Assembly: GCF_027925155.1 (NCBI RefSeq)
Contig: NZ_BSDY01000001.1
Location: forward strand, 300,508 to 364,507
Source of the DNA: Propionigenium maris DSM 9537
GTDB lineage: Bacteria; Fusobacteriota; Fusobacteriia; Fusobacteriales; Fusobacteriaceae
Length of the DNA stretch: 64,000 bases
Direction: 5' to 3'
This document shows positions 33,078-42,760 of the stretch, piece after piece (the stretch's first letter is position 1; each line of letters begins with the position of its first letter). A program made the translations under genes and the position numbers. Under the pieces are notes generated by a model. That model saw nothing but the letters and a program-made list of their open reading frames with translations, had not been told where the DNA came from and searched no databases.

Positions 33078-34278
33078 CCTTAACCGCCCCCTCAAAATAA
33101 AATATAGTAAAAAGAGTTAAAAATAGCAGTGTATAGAAACCTATTCCCCCATATAAAAAGTAGTCGATGCTCCTTCCATAGTGTAGAAGGAAGAAGCTAA
33201 ATAGCAGCGCAGTCCCTCCAAGGGGAAGGATATACTTCCTTCTGTCCAGGATAATATTTAAGTTAACCAGATAGAAGCTGTCTACCAGAGCTATATACAT
33301 AAATGCTCCCCTTAGAAGATACTCTGAGGCTTTTATATACTCTGCTCCAAAGAGATAGGCTACCGAAAGGGGCAGAATAGTCTCATAGGCTATAAGCATC
33401 AAAAACTGTACTCCCAGAAGGATGAAAAAGTATTTTCTGGCTCTCTCCTTGAAGACCTTTTTGTCTCCTACCTGGGAACTGAGGTTTGGAATAAAAACCG
33501 TAATAAGACTAAATGAGACAAAGAGTATAATCTGGCTGTATCTTAAGACCACAGCGTATATCCCGGAAATAGATGAAAGATTGTAGTTTATTATTATCAT
33601 ATCTATGGATGTAAAGTAATAGATAAAAAAGTTGGAGAGAAATATCAGTATTGTCTGCTTTGCCACAGGGGAGATACTTCCCTCACCCCTGACAATCACC
33701 CTCTTTATCTTTAGCTTTATGATACCGTGGAGCATAGCTGTACACATACCAAAGGCAACACTTAGAAGAACAACCTCTATCCTGTTGAACCTTGGGAGGA
33801 AAACTACCAGAAAGAGGATCTTGGAGAGAACCTCTATATAGAAGTTTATGTTCAGATTTAAAAACTGCTTCTCCCCCTGGAAGATCCCCCTCAATATACT
33901 CAAAAAGAGATTTAGAAGGAAGATACTCAGGGTAATTCCCAGGGCCAGGTGGGACCCTCTGGTAAAGGTAGCTATCCTTCCTGAAAAGCTCAGAAAGAAT
34001 AGGCAGATAATAACAACATAGACAAAGGCCGTCTTATATATCCTCTTGGCCCCGACCCCCTTTTTGGCCACCTCCTTAGCTGTAAAGGTCTGAAAGGATA
34101 TCCCGGTAACCAGGAGAATAGCCAGTATACTCAAAATAGCATTGAGGGTACCATAGCTTCTCTGACTCAGATACCAGCTGCAAAAGATATGAAAGAAGTA
34201 GTTTACTCCATTTAGGGCGATATCCAATACGGGAAAAACCTTTGCCTGGTGCTTTAATATCAGTGACTTTACCTCCAT
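33058..34278 (-). CDS. Polysaccharide flippase (Wzx/MATE-like)
   Basis: 406 residues with about 12 TM helices and little soluble sequence. LDIALNGVNYFFHIFCSWYLSQRSYGTLNAI at the start and SILRGIFQGEKQFLNLNINFYIEV are typical of oligosaccharide flippases of the MOP superfamily, which move lipid-linked glycans to the periplasmic face. The ATG at 34278 (GGAGGCGGG upstream) comes one base after the kinase stop. Confidence 0.82.
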   Translation of the reverse strand: MEVKSLILKHQAKVFPVLDIALNGVNYFFHIFCSWYLSQRSYGTLNAILSILAILLVTGISFQTFTAKEVAKKGVGAKRIYKTAFVYVVIICLFFLSFSGRIATFTRGSHLALGITLSIFLLNLFLSILRGIFQGEKQFLNLNINFYIEVLSKILFLVVFLPRFNRIEVVLLSVAFGMCTAMLHGIIKLKIKRVIVRGEGSISPVAKQTILIFLSNFFIYYFTSIDMIIINYNLSSISGIYAVVLRYSQIILFVSFSLITVFIPNLSSQVGDKKVFKERARKYFFILLGVQFLMLIAYETILPLSVAYLFGAEYIKASEYLLRGAFMYIALVDSFYLVNLNIILDRRKYILPLGGTALLFSFFLLHYGRSIDYFLYGGIGFYTLLFLTLFTIFYFEGAVKDEEGIC

Positions 34279-34279
34279 A

Positions 34280-36235
34280 TTATTCCCGCCTCCTCTTCCT
34301 TTTCTTTCTATCCTCAATCAGTGCCCTCAGCTTCTTCTTATCTAGGGGTTTAGTAAGGATATCGTCACTTCCAGCTTCCCTTATCTTATCGGTTTCATTT
34401 TTAAGGGCATAGGCTGTAAGAGCAACCACATGGATTATATTGATCTCCCCTGACTTCTTGAGCTCGGCAAGGACCTCAAATCCGTTCATTACAGGCATCT
34501 GTATATCCAGCAGGAAAAGATCGTATTTTTTACCGCTCCTGAATAACTCCAGAGCTTCTTTACCATTATCAGCAAAATCTATATTTACCTGGGATTTCTT
34601 TAACATCATCTCAAGAACCAGCTGATTATCCCTTACATCTTCAGCAACCAGGATATTAAACTCGGAATCCTTATTTTTTCCTTCATGCTCTACTTCAACT
34701 ATTGATCCATTAGATACGACTGGGCTCTCCTCCATAATACTATCCAGTGTCTCGTAGTCTGGGGTACTCTCCCTTGCCTCCTCTGTAGATGGGAGGGTGA
34801 GGTGGAAGGAGAAGGTGGTTCCCTCTCCAGGAGTACTTTTAACCTCTATATCCCCCTTCATAAGCTTACACAGTGCCTTGGTGATAGATAGTCCCAGCCC
34901 CGTTCCCTTGTGGTTGAGGTCCACCTGCTCAAAGGAGTTGAAGATCTTTTCCTGGTACTCCTTTTCGATTCCTCTTCCTGTATCCTCTACCTCACCCTTT
35001 AGAGTTCTATAGTTGTATTCTATCCTCACGTGGATATGACCGCTGTCTGTGAACTTAAAGGCATTTGAGATAAGGTTTATGAGGATCTGTCTTATCCTCC
35101 CCTCATCTCCCACTAGATATTGAGGAAGTTCCCCTACTCTTATGATCTGGAAATCCAGATCTTTTTCATTGGCCTTTAACCTGAATAGGTCCTCTACACT
35201 CTTTAGGAGATTTCTTACATTAAAGGGAGTGGTCGCTAGCTCTAATTTTTTTGCATCCATCTTGGAAAAGTCCAGGATGCTGTTTATAATTCCCAGTAGA
35301 TGATCACCCGCTCCCACAACAGAGGAGAGCCTTTCCCTTTTAAAGTTGTCCCTTTCATCCTCCAAAAGCAGCTCCGTATACCCCATAATTGAGTTTAAGG
35401 GGGTTCTCAGCTCATGGGTCATGTTAGCCAGAAATATATCCTTTAAGCTGTTCAGTCTCTCAGCCTCAAACTTGTTCTTCTCAAGGGTCTCCGAACTCTC
35501 CCTTATCTTGGAGGACATCTTATTAAATACCCTGATGAGCTCATTTACCTCCTTGTCCCTACCTGTTTCTACCTTGTAGGTATAATCCCCCTCAGATACC
35601 TTGGCAAGGCCATCCTTCATAATGAGAAGGGGGGAAAGGATGTGAAACTTTATAAGGGTGACATTGAGAAGGAAGAGCAGAAGCAGAAAGAAGGAGCTTA
35701 TAAGGAGAAGTACAAACTTCATATACTGGTGAAACTCCATCTCATCCTCTAAGTCATACCTCATATAGAGGATGTGTCTGTTTTTTGCTATCTCACTTCT
35801 TATAAGGTACTTCCCCTTTATAGGAATGGCCAGTTCATAGAAGTGGTTACTGTAGTTTCTGTTTCTTACTATAATCCTTCCCCGCTTTATAATGGGCTCT
35901 ATAAATCTTTTTTCAGTTGTTTCACCTACTTCTAGGGGAAGAGTGGAGTACTTAATAGCGCACTCACTGTCGTAGATCCTCAGTAGATCTACCTGGGTAG
36001 TTGAGATAAGCCTTTCAAAGAGCCTCTCTATTCCCTGGGCATCTTCTGCGTCCACTAGGGGGGTAAGTGCCCAGTCGAGAGTAGATGAAAGAGCGGCAAC
36101 CCTGTCCTCTACCCTCTTTTCAAAAAGCCCCTCAACAAAGGTTGTTATTGCCATATAGACAAAAAAACCTATAGCCATAGTATAGAGAAGCATCTTAAAG
36201 GGGATCTTGTAGAGAGCTGAAGTTTCCCCCTTCAC
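34280..36235 (-). CDS. Hybrid sensor histidine kinase with receiver domain
   Basis: 651 residues. TM helices at about 13-35 and 173-196 enclose a periplasmic sensor domain of about 135 residues. A HAMP linker (about 196-250) leads to HisKA with the phospho-acceptor His274 in NMTHELRTPLNSIMGY, then the ATPase N box NLISNAFKFTDSG, G1 DTGRGIE and G2 GTGLGLS. The C-terminal receiver starts ILVAEDVRDNQLV with phospho-acceptor Asp577 (FLLDIQMPVMNG) and Lys in ILTKPLDK. It is built to feed a phosphorelay. The gene overlaps the upstream binding-protein gene by 4 bases, so that protein may present the signal. Confidence 0.92.
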   Translation of the reverse strand: MKGETSALYKIPFKMLLYTMAIGFFVYMAITTFVEGLFEKRVEDRVAALSSTLDWALTPLVDAEDAQGIERLFERLISTTQVDLLRIYDSECAIKYSTLPLEVGETTEKRFIEPIIKRGRIIVRNRNYSNHFYELAIPIKGKYLIRSEIAKNRHILYMRYDLEDEMEFHQYMKFVLLLISSFFLLLLFLLNVTLIKFHILSPLLIMKDGLAKVSEGDYTYKVETGRDKEVNELIRVFNKMSSKIRESSETLEKNKFEAERLNSLKDIFLANMTHELRTPLNSIMGYTELLLEDERDNFKRERLSSVVGAGDHLLGIINSILDFSKMDAKKLELATTPFNVRNLLKSVEDLFRLKANEKDLDFQIIRVGELPQYLVGDEGRIRQILINLISNAFKFTDSGHIHVRIEYNYRTLKGEVEDTGRGIEKEYQEKIFNSFEQVDLNHKGTGLGLSITKALCKLMKGDIEVKSTPGEGTTFSFHLTLPSTEEARESTPDYETLDSIMEESPVVSNGSIVEVEHEGKNKDSEFNILVAEDVRDNQLVLEMMLKKSQVNIDFADNGKEALELFRSGKKYDLFLLDIQMPVMNGFEVLAELKKSGEINIIHVVALTAYALKNETDKIREAGSDDILTKPLDKKKLRALIEDRKKRKRRRE

Positions 36236-37128
36236 TGTATTATCTCCCCACTGTATAGTTCCTTAATATCTGCCTTTAACTCCATATCCTCCAGCTCCTT
36301 TTTAATGATATTTTCAATCTCCCTCTCTCCTAGCATAGACATATTATCACTATGGAAATAATACATCTTTCTGTAGAGTCCCGCATACTCACTCTTGTGG
36401 TGGCCCAGATCCTCCAAGATGCTGTGGAACTTCTCAGGCTCCTGCAGCTTAATAGCCAGAGCAGCATACCACGCATCTACAATACTCTTTAGTTCTCTCT
36501 TTCTTTTAAAGCTTTCCTCGCTGGCAATGAGGACCTCCTTTATCTTCTTAAGACCCCGGGAGTTTCTGTAGATCTCCCCCCTCTCCATTAGTCTATCGGT
36601 GTACTCATCATAGTAGTAGATAGCGTCCACTTCTCCATTTAGAAATGCACTGTGTCCCTCCTCCTCTGGGAGGAAGAAAATTTCAAGCTTATCTAGGGAG
36701 ATTCCCTCCTCTCTTATGAAGCTGACCAGCTCCAGGTACTCATTGGCACTTACCTCCACTGCAATTTTGCTTCCCTCCAGAGTACTAAGTCCCTGCCTCA
36801 CGAGGAGGCCCTTTCTCTTAAGGGTGTGGCTGGTAAGAAGAAATATCTTCCCCCTATCTCCCTTACCGTAGAAGTAGAGGGAGTCGAAGAGGGTAGAGTA
36901 GACAACATCCAGTCTTCCCAGATAGAAGGCCTCTACACTGTCCCCCTTGCTCTCAAACTCTATTATCTTAAACTTGTCATCTAAGTACCCCAGTTCCTTG
37001 GCTACTATAAATAACATTGCATTTTCATGGTCGTCTATACCAATGGTAACTGGTTCCCTATAGATAATGCACCCTGTAAGGATTCCAGTTAACAGAAGGG
37101 TGACCAATACTCCTCTTCCTCCCATCAC
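36232..37128 (-). CDS. Solute-binding lipoprotein (NMT1/SsuA-like), probable kinase partner
   Basis: 298 residues. The signal peptide ends TGILTGC (lipidated Cys near residue 20). VTIGIDDHENAMLFIVAKELGYLDD and GDSVEAFYLGRLDVVYSTLFDSLYFY follow the NMT1-like periplasmic binding-protein pattern of SsuA/ThiY, with KGLLVRQGLSTLEGSKIAVE as the hinge region. No transporter genes are near, and it overlaps the hybrid kinase by 4 bases, so a sensing role is more likely than import. It also overlaps the preceding GT2 gene by 4 bases. Confidence 0.72.
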   Translation of the reverse strand: MMGGRGVLVTLLLTGILTGCIIYREPVTIGIDDHENAMLFIVAKELGYLDDKFKIIEFESKGDSVEAFYLGRLDVVYSTLFDSLYFYGKGDRGKIFLLTSHTLKRKGLLVRQGLSTLEGSKIAVEVSANEYLELVSFIREEGISLDKLEIFFLPEEEGHSAFLNGEVDAIYYYDEYTDRLMERGEIYRNSRGLKKIKEVLIASEESFKRKRELKSIVDAWYAALAIKLQEPEKFHSILEDLGHHKSEYAGLYRKMYYFHSDNMSMLGEREIENIIKKELEDMELKADIKELYSGEIIQ

Positions 37129-38246
37129 TCCCTCACCTCGAGGGCCTGATCCTGCTTACACAGGATACTGGCAATGCTCTTTAAATAACGGAGGGAATCC
37201 CTCACTATATCCACATGGGAACCATCCCTGTCGATGCACCTCACAGGAAGCTGCATGGCTCTAAATTTAAGTTTCTTGCAGATATAGAGCATCTCCAGAT
37301 CTATAGCCAGCTCCCTCTCTACACTCAGGTGGGGAAGGATATACCTGGCAGCTTCCCCCCTCATCCCCTTAAGTCCCGTCTGGGCATCGTATATTCCCTT
37401 TGGCAGGAGGGGTTTTGTAAGGGTTCTCTTAATAAAGCTCAGGAGCCTCCTTACAGGAGGCCTGTTCTCAGCTGTAAGGTCCTTGGTCCCTGCCACCAGA
37501 TCATAGTAACCCTCCCTGAGGATATTTACTATCTTGGCAATATCCTCCACATAGAAGGAGTCATCTCCGTCAACTATGACAATAATGTTGCTGTGAACGC
37601 TCTTTAATCCCTCTATATAGGTTCCCGCCTTCCTGGTATTTTTCTCCAGTTCCCTTACCTCCAAGAATCCAAAGTCACTGATATAGGAGCTGCTTTCACT
37701 GAGTTTTTTTACGAGTTTTTCAGCAAGCTCTCCAGTACTGTCAGCACTTCCATCGTTGATGAAGTAGATCTTGGAGTTTCTATAACTCTCCTCCAGAAAG
37801 AGGTTCAATTTTTCAGCAAAATTTAAAACGTGTTCAAATCTCTCCTCCTCGTTGTAGAGGGGGACTATGATGGAAAGTTTAAATACTTCGCTGGCATACT
37901 CGGGATTTATAAGGGTATTTAAGAGCTCTACGATCTTATCCCCATTGTCTGCTGTAACAGAGTGTATCCTTATCTGGCCAGTCCCCTCTATTCTGGAGAT
38001 GTCACCAGAGGTGAAGATCTGGTTATAGTCTGTAAGTATTAGGATGGGAAGGCCTTGATACCTTCTCCTATACTCAGTGGCCAGTTCTATGGCCCTCTCC
38101 TTGGATAGGGTATCGATTATCAGTGTCTGTCCCTCCTGGGTATCCACTGCTTCCTCTATACTATATTCCTTAAAAGAGAAAAAACCCAGGATTTCACTGT
38201 AGTTAATATTACGTTTTTTACTTGTTGCCACAACTATCTGATCCAT
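37125..38246 (-). CDS. Family 2 glycosyltransferase with N-terminal receiver-like domain
   Basis: 373 residues. The first ~115 residues look like a degenerate receiver: QTLIIDTLSKERAIELATEYRRRYQGLPILILTDYN mirrors strand 3, helix 3 and strand 4 of REC, but the N-terminal acidic pair and conserved Lys are not obvious. From about residue 120 a DPM1-like GT2 begins: LSIIVPLYNEEERFEHVL, IYFINDGSADSTGELAEKL, VIVDGDDSFYVEDI and DAQTGLKGMRGEAA. A polyprenyl-phosphate mannose (or other hexose) synthase role is suggested by the likeness. It starts 29 bases inside the giant upstream gene. Confidence 0.78.
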   Translation of the reverse strand: MDQIVVATSKKRNINYSEILGFFSFKEYSIEEAVDTQEGQTLIIDTLSKERAIELATEYRRRYQGLPILILTDYNQIFTSGDISRIEGTGQIRIHSVTADNGDKIVELLNTLINPEYASEVFKLSIIVPLYNEEERFEHVLNFAEKLNLFLEESYRNSKIYFINDGSADSTGELAEKLVKKLSESSSYISDFGFLEVRELEKNTRKAGTYIEGLKSVHSNIIVIVDGDDSFYVEDIAKIVNILREGYYDLVAGTKDLTAENRPPVRRLLSFIKRTLTKPLLPKGIYDAQTGLKGMRGEAARYILPHLSVERELAIDLEMLYICKKLKFRAMQLPVRCIDRDGSHVDIVRDSLRYLKSIASILCKQDQALEVRE

Positions 38247-41200
38247 CTTTTTCCTCCCTTCTGAACTTTTCTTTCTGAGATCTCCTATGGAGAAGAACTC
38301 TGTATCCTCCGTAGGTGAGAAGGCTCACTATGAGAAGAAGAATTCCCAGGTAGTAAACTTTTCTTAGTAGGATACTAACCTCTCCTCTGCCGCTCTCCTC
38401 GGTTATAAAGTAGGCTCCTACCCCGTTCATAACCTTATCTACCCTCTCTCCCCCGATGGTTTCCCTCCAGAGGGGGTTGGGAGACTCGCCGTAGGAGATC
38501 ATCACCCTCTTATTCAGAGGATTTACAACCTGAAACTCCCTCTTCATAGAATCTATCCTTCTATAGGAGACCTCTACTCCTGTATCTGCTGGAAAAAAGT
38601 AGCTTTCCTCTTGGTCTATCTTCTTCTCTCTCAGAGTGATGTTGTCTAGGAGGATCAGCTGATCATAGGGAAGGATATTCAGGTTTTTCATCTGAAACAG
38701 TCCCTCCTCCTCCTTGTCACCCCTGCACCATATCTGCAGCTGCATGAAAGAGGCCCCTTCTGGAGGTGAAAGGATCTGTTCATAGGAGTTCCATCTACCT
38801 TTAAACTCCTCCTCTACCTCGTAGATATACTGAACATCCACTACATCCCTCTTCTCATCTAAAAATAGAACCTTCCCATGCCTCTTGTCCACTGTTTCTG
38901 ATCTGGCATCATAGCTTATGAGATACTCCTTTATAGGTTCTATAGGCATCATCTTAGAGGCATATACATACCAGTCGCAGGAGCAGGTAGGGTCATATCT
39001 TATATTGAGGATCTTCTGGAGCTTATCTCCATTGGAATCATCTGGCACCCCTATGATCTCATCCTCCATCATAGCCTCATCTATAAATTCACACTCGCTG
39101 CAGTCCTCCTGGAAGATATCCTCGAAAAATTCAGGCTCCATGATCTCAGCTGGATCAAATTTATGCATATCCTCCAAAGTGGTCATAGAGGGCGCCTTGG
39201 AGTTAAAGCTGATCTCAAGTTCATACTCTCCCACCTTTAGCTCTCTAATATTCCTTCTTCTCCTGGAGTAGTGGTTCAGTGTATCTGGGAGCTTTAGATA
39301 CCTTCTGGGAAAGTTCTCATAGAGGTAATCGGGAATGACGACGCTCTCCACACTTTCTTCCTCATCTTTTTCCTCTGCAATAGAAGTTTCACTAGCTTCA
39401 GGGGTAAATATCTCCCTCTTTACTATTTTCTTTTCTGAATCTCTCAGGGTAACTGTGAGGGTCCCATCATGCTCTGGAACAGCCTCCATTCCCAGAAGGA
39501 TCTCGTAGTCTGTATCCTTTAAAATCTCCACTCTCTTGGAGAGTCTTCCCTCCTGGCTTCTGATCCCCCTTCCTCCGCTGAGAAGAGGATAGCGTCTCTC
39601 AGACTGGATATTCCCCTCGTAATCAAAAGCATCCTCAGCTTCCAAGCTCATAAAGAGAGTAGAGTCCTTTATGAGCCTCCTTACTGGAAACTCCACCCTT
39701 CGCTTCTCTCCCTCTGGAATGAAAACCAGGGCGTTTATTGCATTAAACCCCTTTCTGTTGTAGATAGTTAACTTATCGCTATCAAGGGTAGTGCTCCCCA
39801 GATCTATCCACTGAAGCCTATTGAGATCTTTACTGTATGTATCTACATCTATGAGCTCATCTCCGTTTTCCAGCTGTATCTCGCCACCAGCTTTGGATAT
39901 AAGGGTTCTTATATATAGACTTCCCCTCTCCCCCTCCCTTCCAGGGAGTTCTAAGTGGAAGTAGTTTTCCCCCTTATACTCCTCTAAATCCTTGATATAG
40001 AGATCGTGGATCCACCAGTAGTTTTTCTGTTTATTGTTTTGAAAGGAGAGGAGATCCAGCCTCATATACTCAGATTTAGGGGGAGAGATATACTCTCCGT
40101 AGAAGTTCATCTCATCAAAAAAGAATTCATCCTTAGGGGCTACCACATAGCTGACCCCTATCTCATTGAGATCCCTATCGAAAAACCTCACCTTCACGTG
40201 AAGCTTATTTGTTCCCCTACCAGAGATAAGGAGATTAAACTGGTAGGGATTATTTTCCTTGGCCTTTATCAGTCCCGATTTAGCTACCTGCCATATTGAT
40301 TTAGGATCCCCCTTTATGATCTCCCCCCTCAGTACAGGTATCTTATTTGTAGCTTTTTTAGGGTTTGCCTGAACGGAAAAGAGGTGGGGGTTGTCAGCTT
40401 TAAAGAACTTATTTGTTCTCAGGAAGCTGTCAAAATCAGCGATTATCCTTCCCCTAAGATCCTTAAACTTATAGGGGGGAACATCCAGCCTGCTTGTGGA
40501 AAAGGTAGCTGCCATCCCTCTCTCCATATCAAAATCAAAGGGGAAGTTATCGATCCCCTGGGAGTTCAGGTACCAGGTCCAGTCACTGTTTTTTATGAGG
40601 ACCTTTCCCCAGTTCATAAATACATTGGCTCCCTCTATAGCTTCAAAGGGAAATGCATAGTACTCCTCAGGGAGGGTGGATAGGAGGAGATCGTTAAAGG
40701 TCTCAGTTTCCACGTAGTCATCACGGGTTCCCTCAAAGACCATCTCACCGTCAATCCTCTGGTTGGTAAATATTACCGGTATATCCCTGATCTCCATCCT
40801 GTCTGTGCTCAGGTAGGTTTCAAGCTTGGAGAATCCATAGGGAGTGTAGATCTTATTTCCATAGGCCTCCATATAACCTCTGGGATCCTTCAGTTTATAT
40901 AGATGATAGATATCATTCTCATAGTGCTTCTCCATCTCTCCCTGCTCCGAGAGGAGCTTAAGGTTGAAGTCTTGCCTTCTTTCCTTTCCCAGATACTCAT
41001 CGTGGTATGCTACTTCATCCACTGGAAAGGCCTTTAAAAGTTTCCCCATATTTCTGGAGAGGCCCCTGTCCATGAGATGCTGTATATAGTTAAGAAAGTA
41101 GGTTATACCCACGATATTCCCCTCGTGGTGAAATATTGTATTCTTTCTACTGCTATAGATATGAATATCTCCAGTAGCCTTCACAAACCCCTCCAGGTTG

Positions 41201-42744
41201 GGATTTTTATTCCATTTAGGGGTAGCCACCCCAGTATGGGGCTGTATCATATTGTCTGCCACTGGCAGGAAGAGTACCCTGCTAAACTCTCCCCCGTCGT
41301 AGAACTTATCCTGTACCTCCTTCATCTCTTGGGGGATCTCTACCGGAGAGTAGAACCCGTCGATAAATTGGAGCTTAAAGGGCTCGATATAGTACCAGAG
41401 GGAGAAGAGAGTAGTAAGAATAATTATCCCCTTGGTGAGGTAGCTCCTGTATGAATCCCTGAAACGTATGAGTACCTGCTCTACCCCGAAGGTCAGAAGC
41501 AGGGAAAACCCCACTGCCAAAAGGCCCACCAGCTTATTGGGGTCTCTGAAGATAGACCCTATTACTGGTGTCTTGGTCACGAATAAAACAAAGATGGGAG
41601 CCAGGGTCTCCACCTTGGTACCTGTAGATGCCACAATAAATATGACCGATAACACAGTAAAGAAAAGTATTATGTGGTATCTATAGGATCTGAATATCAT
41701 GGCGTGAAGAATAAATAACAGCAGTATCCCTCCACCTATATAGAAGGAGAGGGGAAGCTTGGTCATATCAAACATAGGCCACCAGTAGCTGTCCAAGTAG
41801 AGGATATTGGTAAAGGTGCTGTTTCTGCTAAAGAGTGACATTGTATCCACGGTGTTGATATTGTGCTGAGATGCCTGAGATCTTGTAAGGATGCTGAGGA
41901 CATAGTTACCCAGCCAGTAGAAGGAGGTAAGGGAGAAGAAGAGGATAAGTATCCCCAACTTCATCGCCATATTCTTTACAAAACCTCCAAGCTTGCTCAG
42001 GTCTGGCAGGAGCCTTATGCCATTTTTAATAAGAATAAGACCTCCAATTACAGAAAAGTATATAGCCCCATAGAAGAAGTAGTGGATAGCCCCTGCACTG
42101 ATGCTGTAGAGTAGAGCGAAGACAGCCATCTCCCTGATATTCTTCCTGTAGGGAACTACTCTTGATATATCATAGTTATCTATTACCTGGGCCTGAAACT
42201 TAGGGTCAAATATATCAAAAAAGAGCCTTAAAAGGAGGGGAAATAAGCTGTATCCACAGAGGAGGTAGATATGCTGTATCCTGAAGATTACCCATGGATT
42301 GAGAGCATAGTAGAGGGAACCTGTAACAAGGGCAAAGACCTTGTAGAAGTCAAACTCCTTGTGAAAGTAGAGGCTGACCACCCTTTTACTGAATAGGTAC
42401 ATACTTCCGGCAGATATTGTAATAAGCCCCAGAATAAAACTCTTTATTAAAAACGGGCCGCTTCCCCCAAAGACCATCGACAGGAGCCAGAAGGGGAGGA
42501 TATAGAGTAACCTCGGAATATTCAGAAGGGTAGAGGTAGACCACCTTTCATTCCATAGTCCAAAGATCTCTGTGAGATACCGGTTCGACTCATATCCAAA
42601 GGCAATATCACTAAATACTATATGACCCTTAGAAAATATAGGCTCAAAAGTCCAAAGGATAAATGAGAGCATAAAAATTCCAGAAAAAAGGTCGTATCTA
42701 TATGTATATATCAGTTCATTTATTTTTTTAGTATATCTCTTCAT
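38218..42744 (-). CDS. Giant GT-C-like membrane protein with large extracytoplasmic region
   Basis: 1508 residues. The first ~470 hold about 12 TM helices, with acidic residues in the first external loop (HIVFSDIAFGYESNRY) and a later GSIFRDPNKLVGLLAVGFSLL segment, resembling GT-C polytopic transferases such as the arabinofuranosyltransferase AftD and YfhO-like proteins. About 1000 residues then lie outside the membrane, including beta-rich carbohydrate-binding-like stretches, before a single TM near residue 1470 and a Lys/Arg-rich tail. It probably transfers lipid-linked sugars to a growing glycan or protein in the periplasm. The exact reaction cannot be read. Confidence 0.65.
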   Translation of the reverse strand: MKRYTKKINELIYTYRYDLFSGIFMLSFILWTFEPIFSKGHIVFSDIAFGYESNRYLTEIFGLWNERWSTSTLLNIPRLLYILPFWLLSMVFGGSGPFLIKSFILGLITISAGSMYLFSKRVVSLYFHKEFDFYKVFALVTGSLYYALNPWVIFRIQHIYLLCGYSLFPLLLRLFFDIFDPKFQAQVIDNYDISRVVPYRKNIREMAVFALLYSISAGAIHYFFYGAIYFSVIGGLILIKNGIRLLPDLSKLGGFVKNMAMKLGILILFFSLTSFYWLGNYVLSILTRSQASQHNINTVDTMSLFSRNSTFTNILYLDSYWWPMFDMTKLPLSFYIGGGILLLFILHAMIFRSYRYHIILFFTVLSVIFIVASTGTKVETLAPIFVLFVTKTPVIGSIFRDPNKLVGLLAVGFSLLLTFGVEQVLIRFRDSYRSYLTKGIIILTTLFSLWYYIEPFKLQFIDGFYSPVEIPQEMKEVQDKFYDGGEFSRVLFLPVADNMIQPHTGVATPKWNKNPNLEGFVKATGDIHIYSSRKNTIFHHEGNIVGITYFLNYIQHLMDRGLSRNMGKLLKAFPVDEVAYHDEYLGKERRQDFNLKLLSEQGEMEKHYENDIYHLYKLKDPRGYMEAYGNKIYTPYGFSKLETYLSTDRMEIRDIPVIFTNQRIDGEMVFEGTRDDYVETETFNDLLLSTLPEEYYAFPFEAIEGANVFMNWGKVLIKNSDWTWYLNSQGIDNFPFDFDMERGMAATFSTSRLDVPPYKFKDLRGRIIADFDSFLRTNKFFKADNPHLFSVQANPKKATNKIPVLRGEIIKGDPKSIWQVAKSGLIKAKENNPYQFNLLISGRGTNKLHVKVRFFDRDLNEIGVSYVVAPKDEFFFDEMNFYGEYISPPKSEYMRLDLLSFQNNKQKNYWWIHDLYIKDLEEYKGENYFHLELPGREGERGSLYIRTLISKAGGEIQLENGDELIDVDTYSKDLNRLQWIDLGSTTLDSDKLTIYNRKGFNAINALVFIPEGEKRRVEFPVRRLIKDSTLFMSLEAEDAFDYEGNIQSERRYPLLSGGRGIRSQEGRLSKRVEILKDTDYEILLGMEAVPEHDGTLTVTLRDSEKKIVKREIFTPEASETSIAEEKDEEESVESVVIPDYLYENFPRRYLKLPDTLNHYSRRRRNIRELKVGEYELEISFNSKAPSMTTLEDMHKFDPAEIMEPEFFEDIFQEDCSECEFIDEAMMEDEIIGVPDDSNGDKLQKILNIRYDPTCSCDWYVYASKMMPIEPIKEYLISYDARSETVDKRHGKVLFLDEKRDVVDVQYIYEVEEEFKGRWNSYEQILSPPEGASFMQLQIWCRGDKEEEGLFQMKNLNILPYDQLILLDNITLREKKIDQEESYFFPADTGVEVSYRRIDSMKREFQVVNPLNKRVMISYGESPNPLWRETIGGERVDKVMNGVGAYFITEESGRGEVSILLRKVYYLGILLLIVSLLTYGGYRVLLHRRSQKEKFRREEKDGSDSCGNK

Positions 42745-42760
42745 AGAACCACCTCACCTG

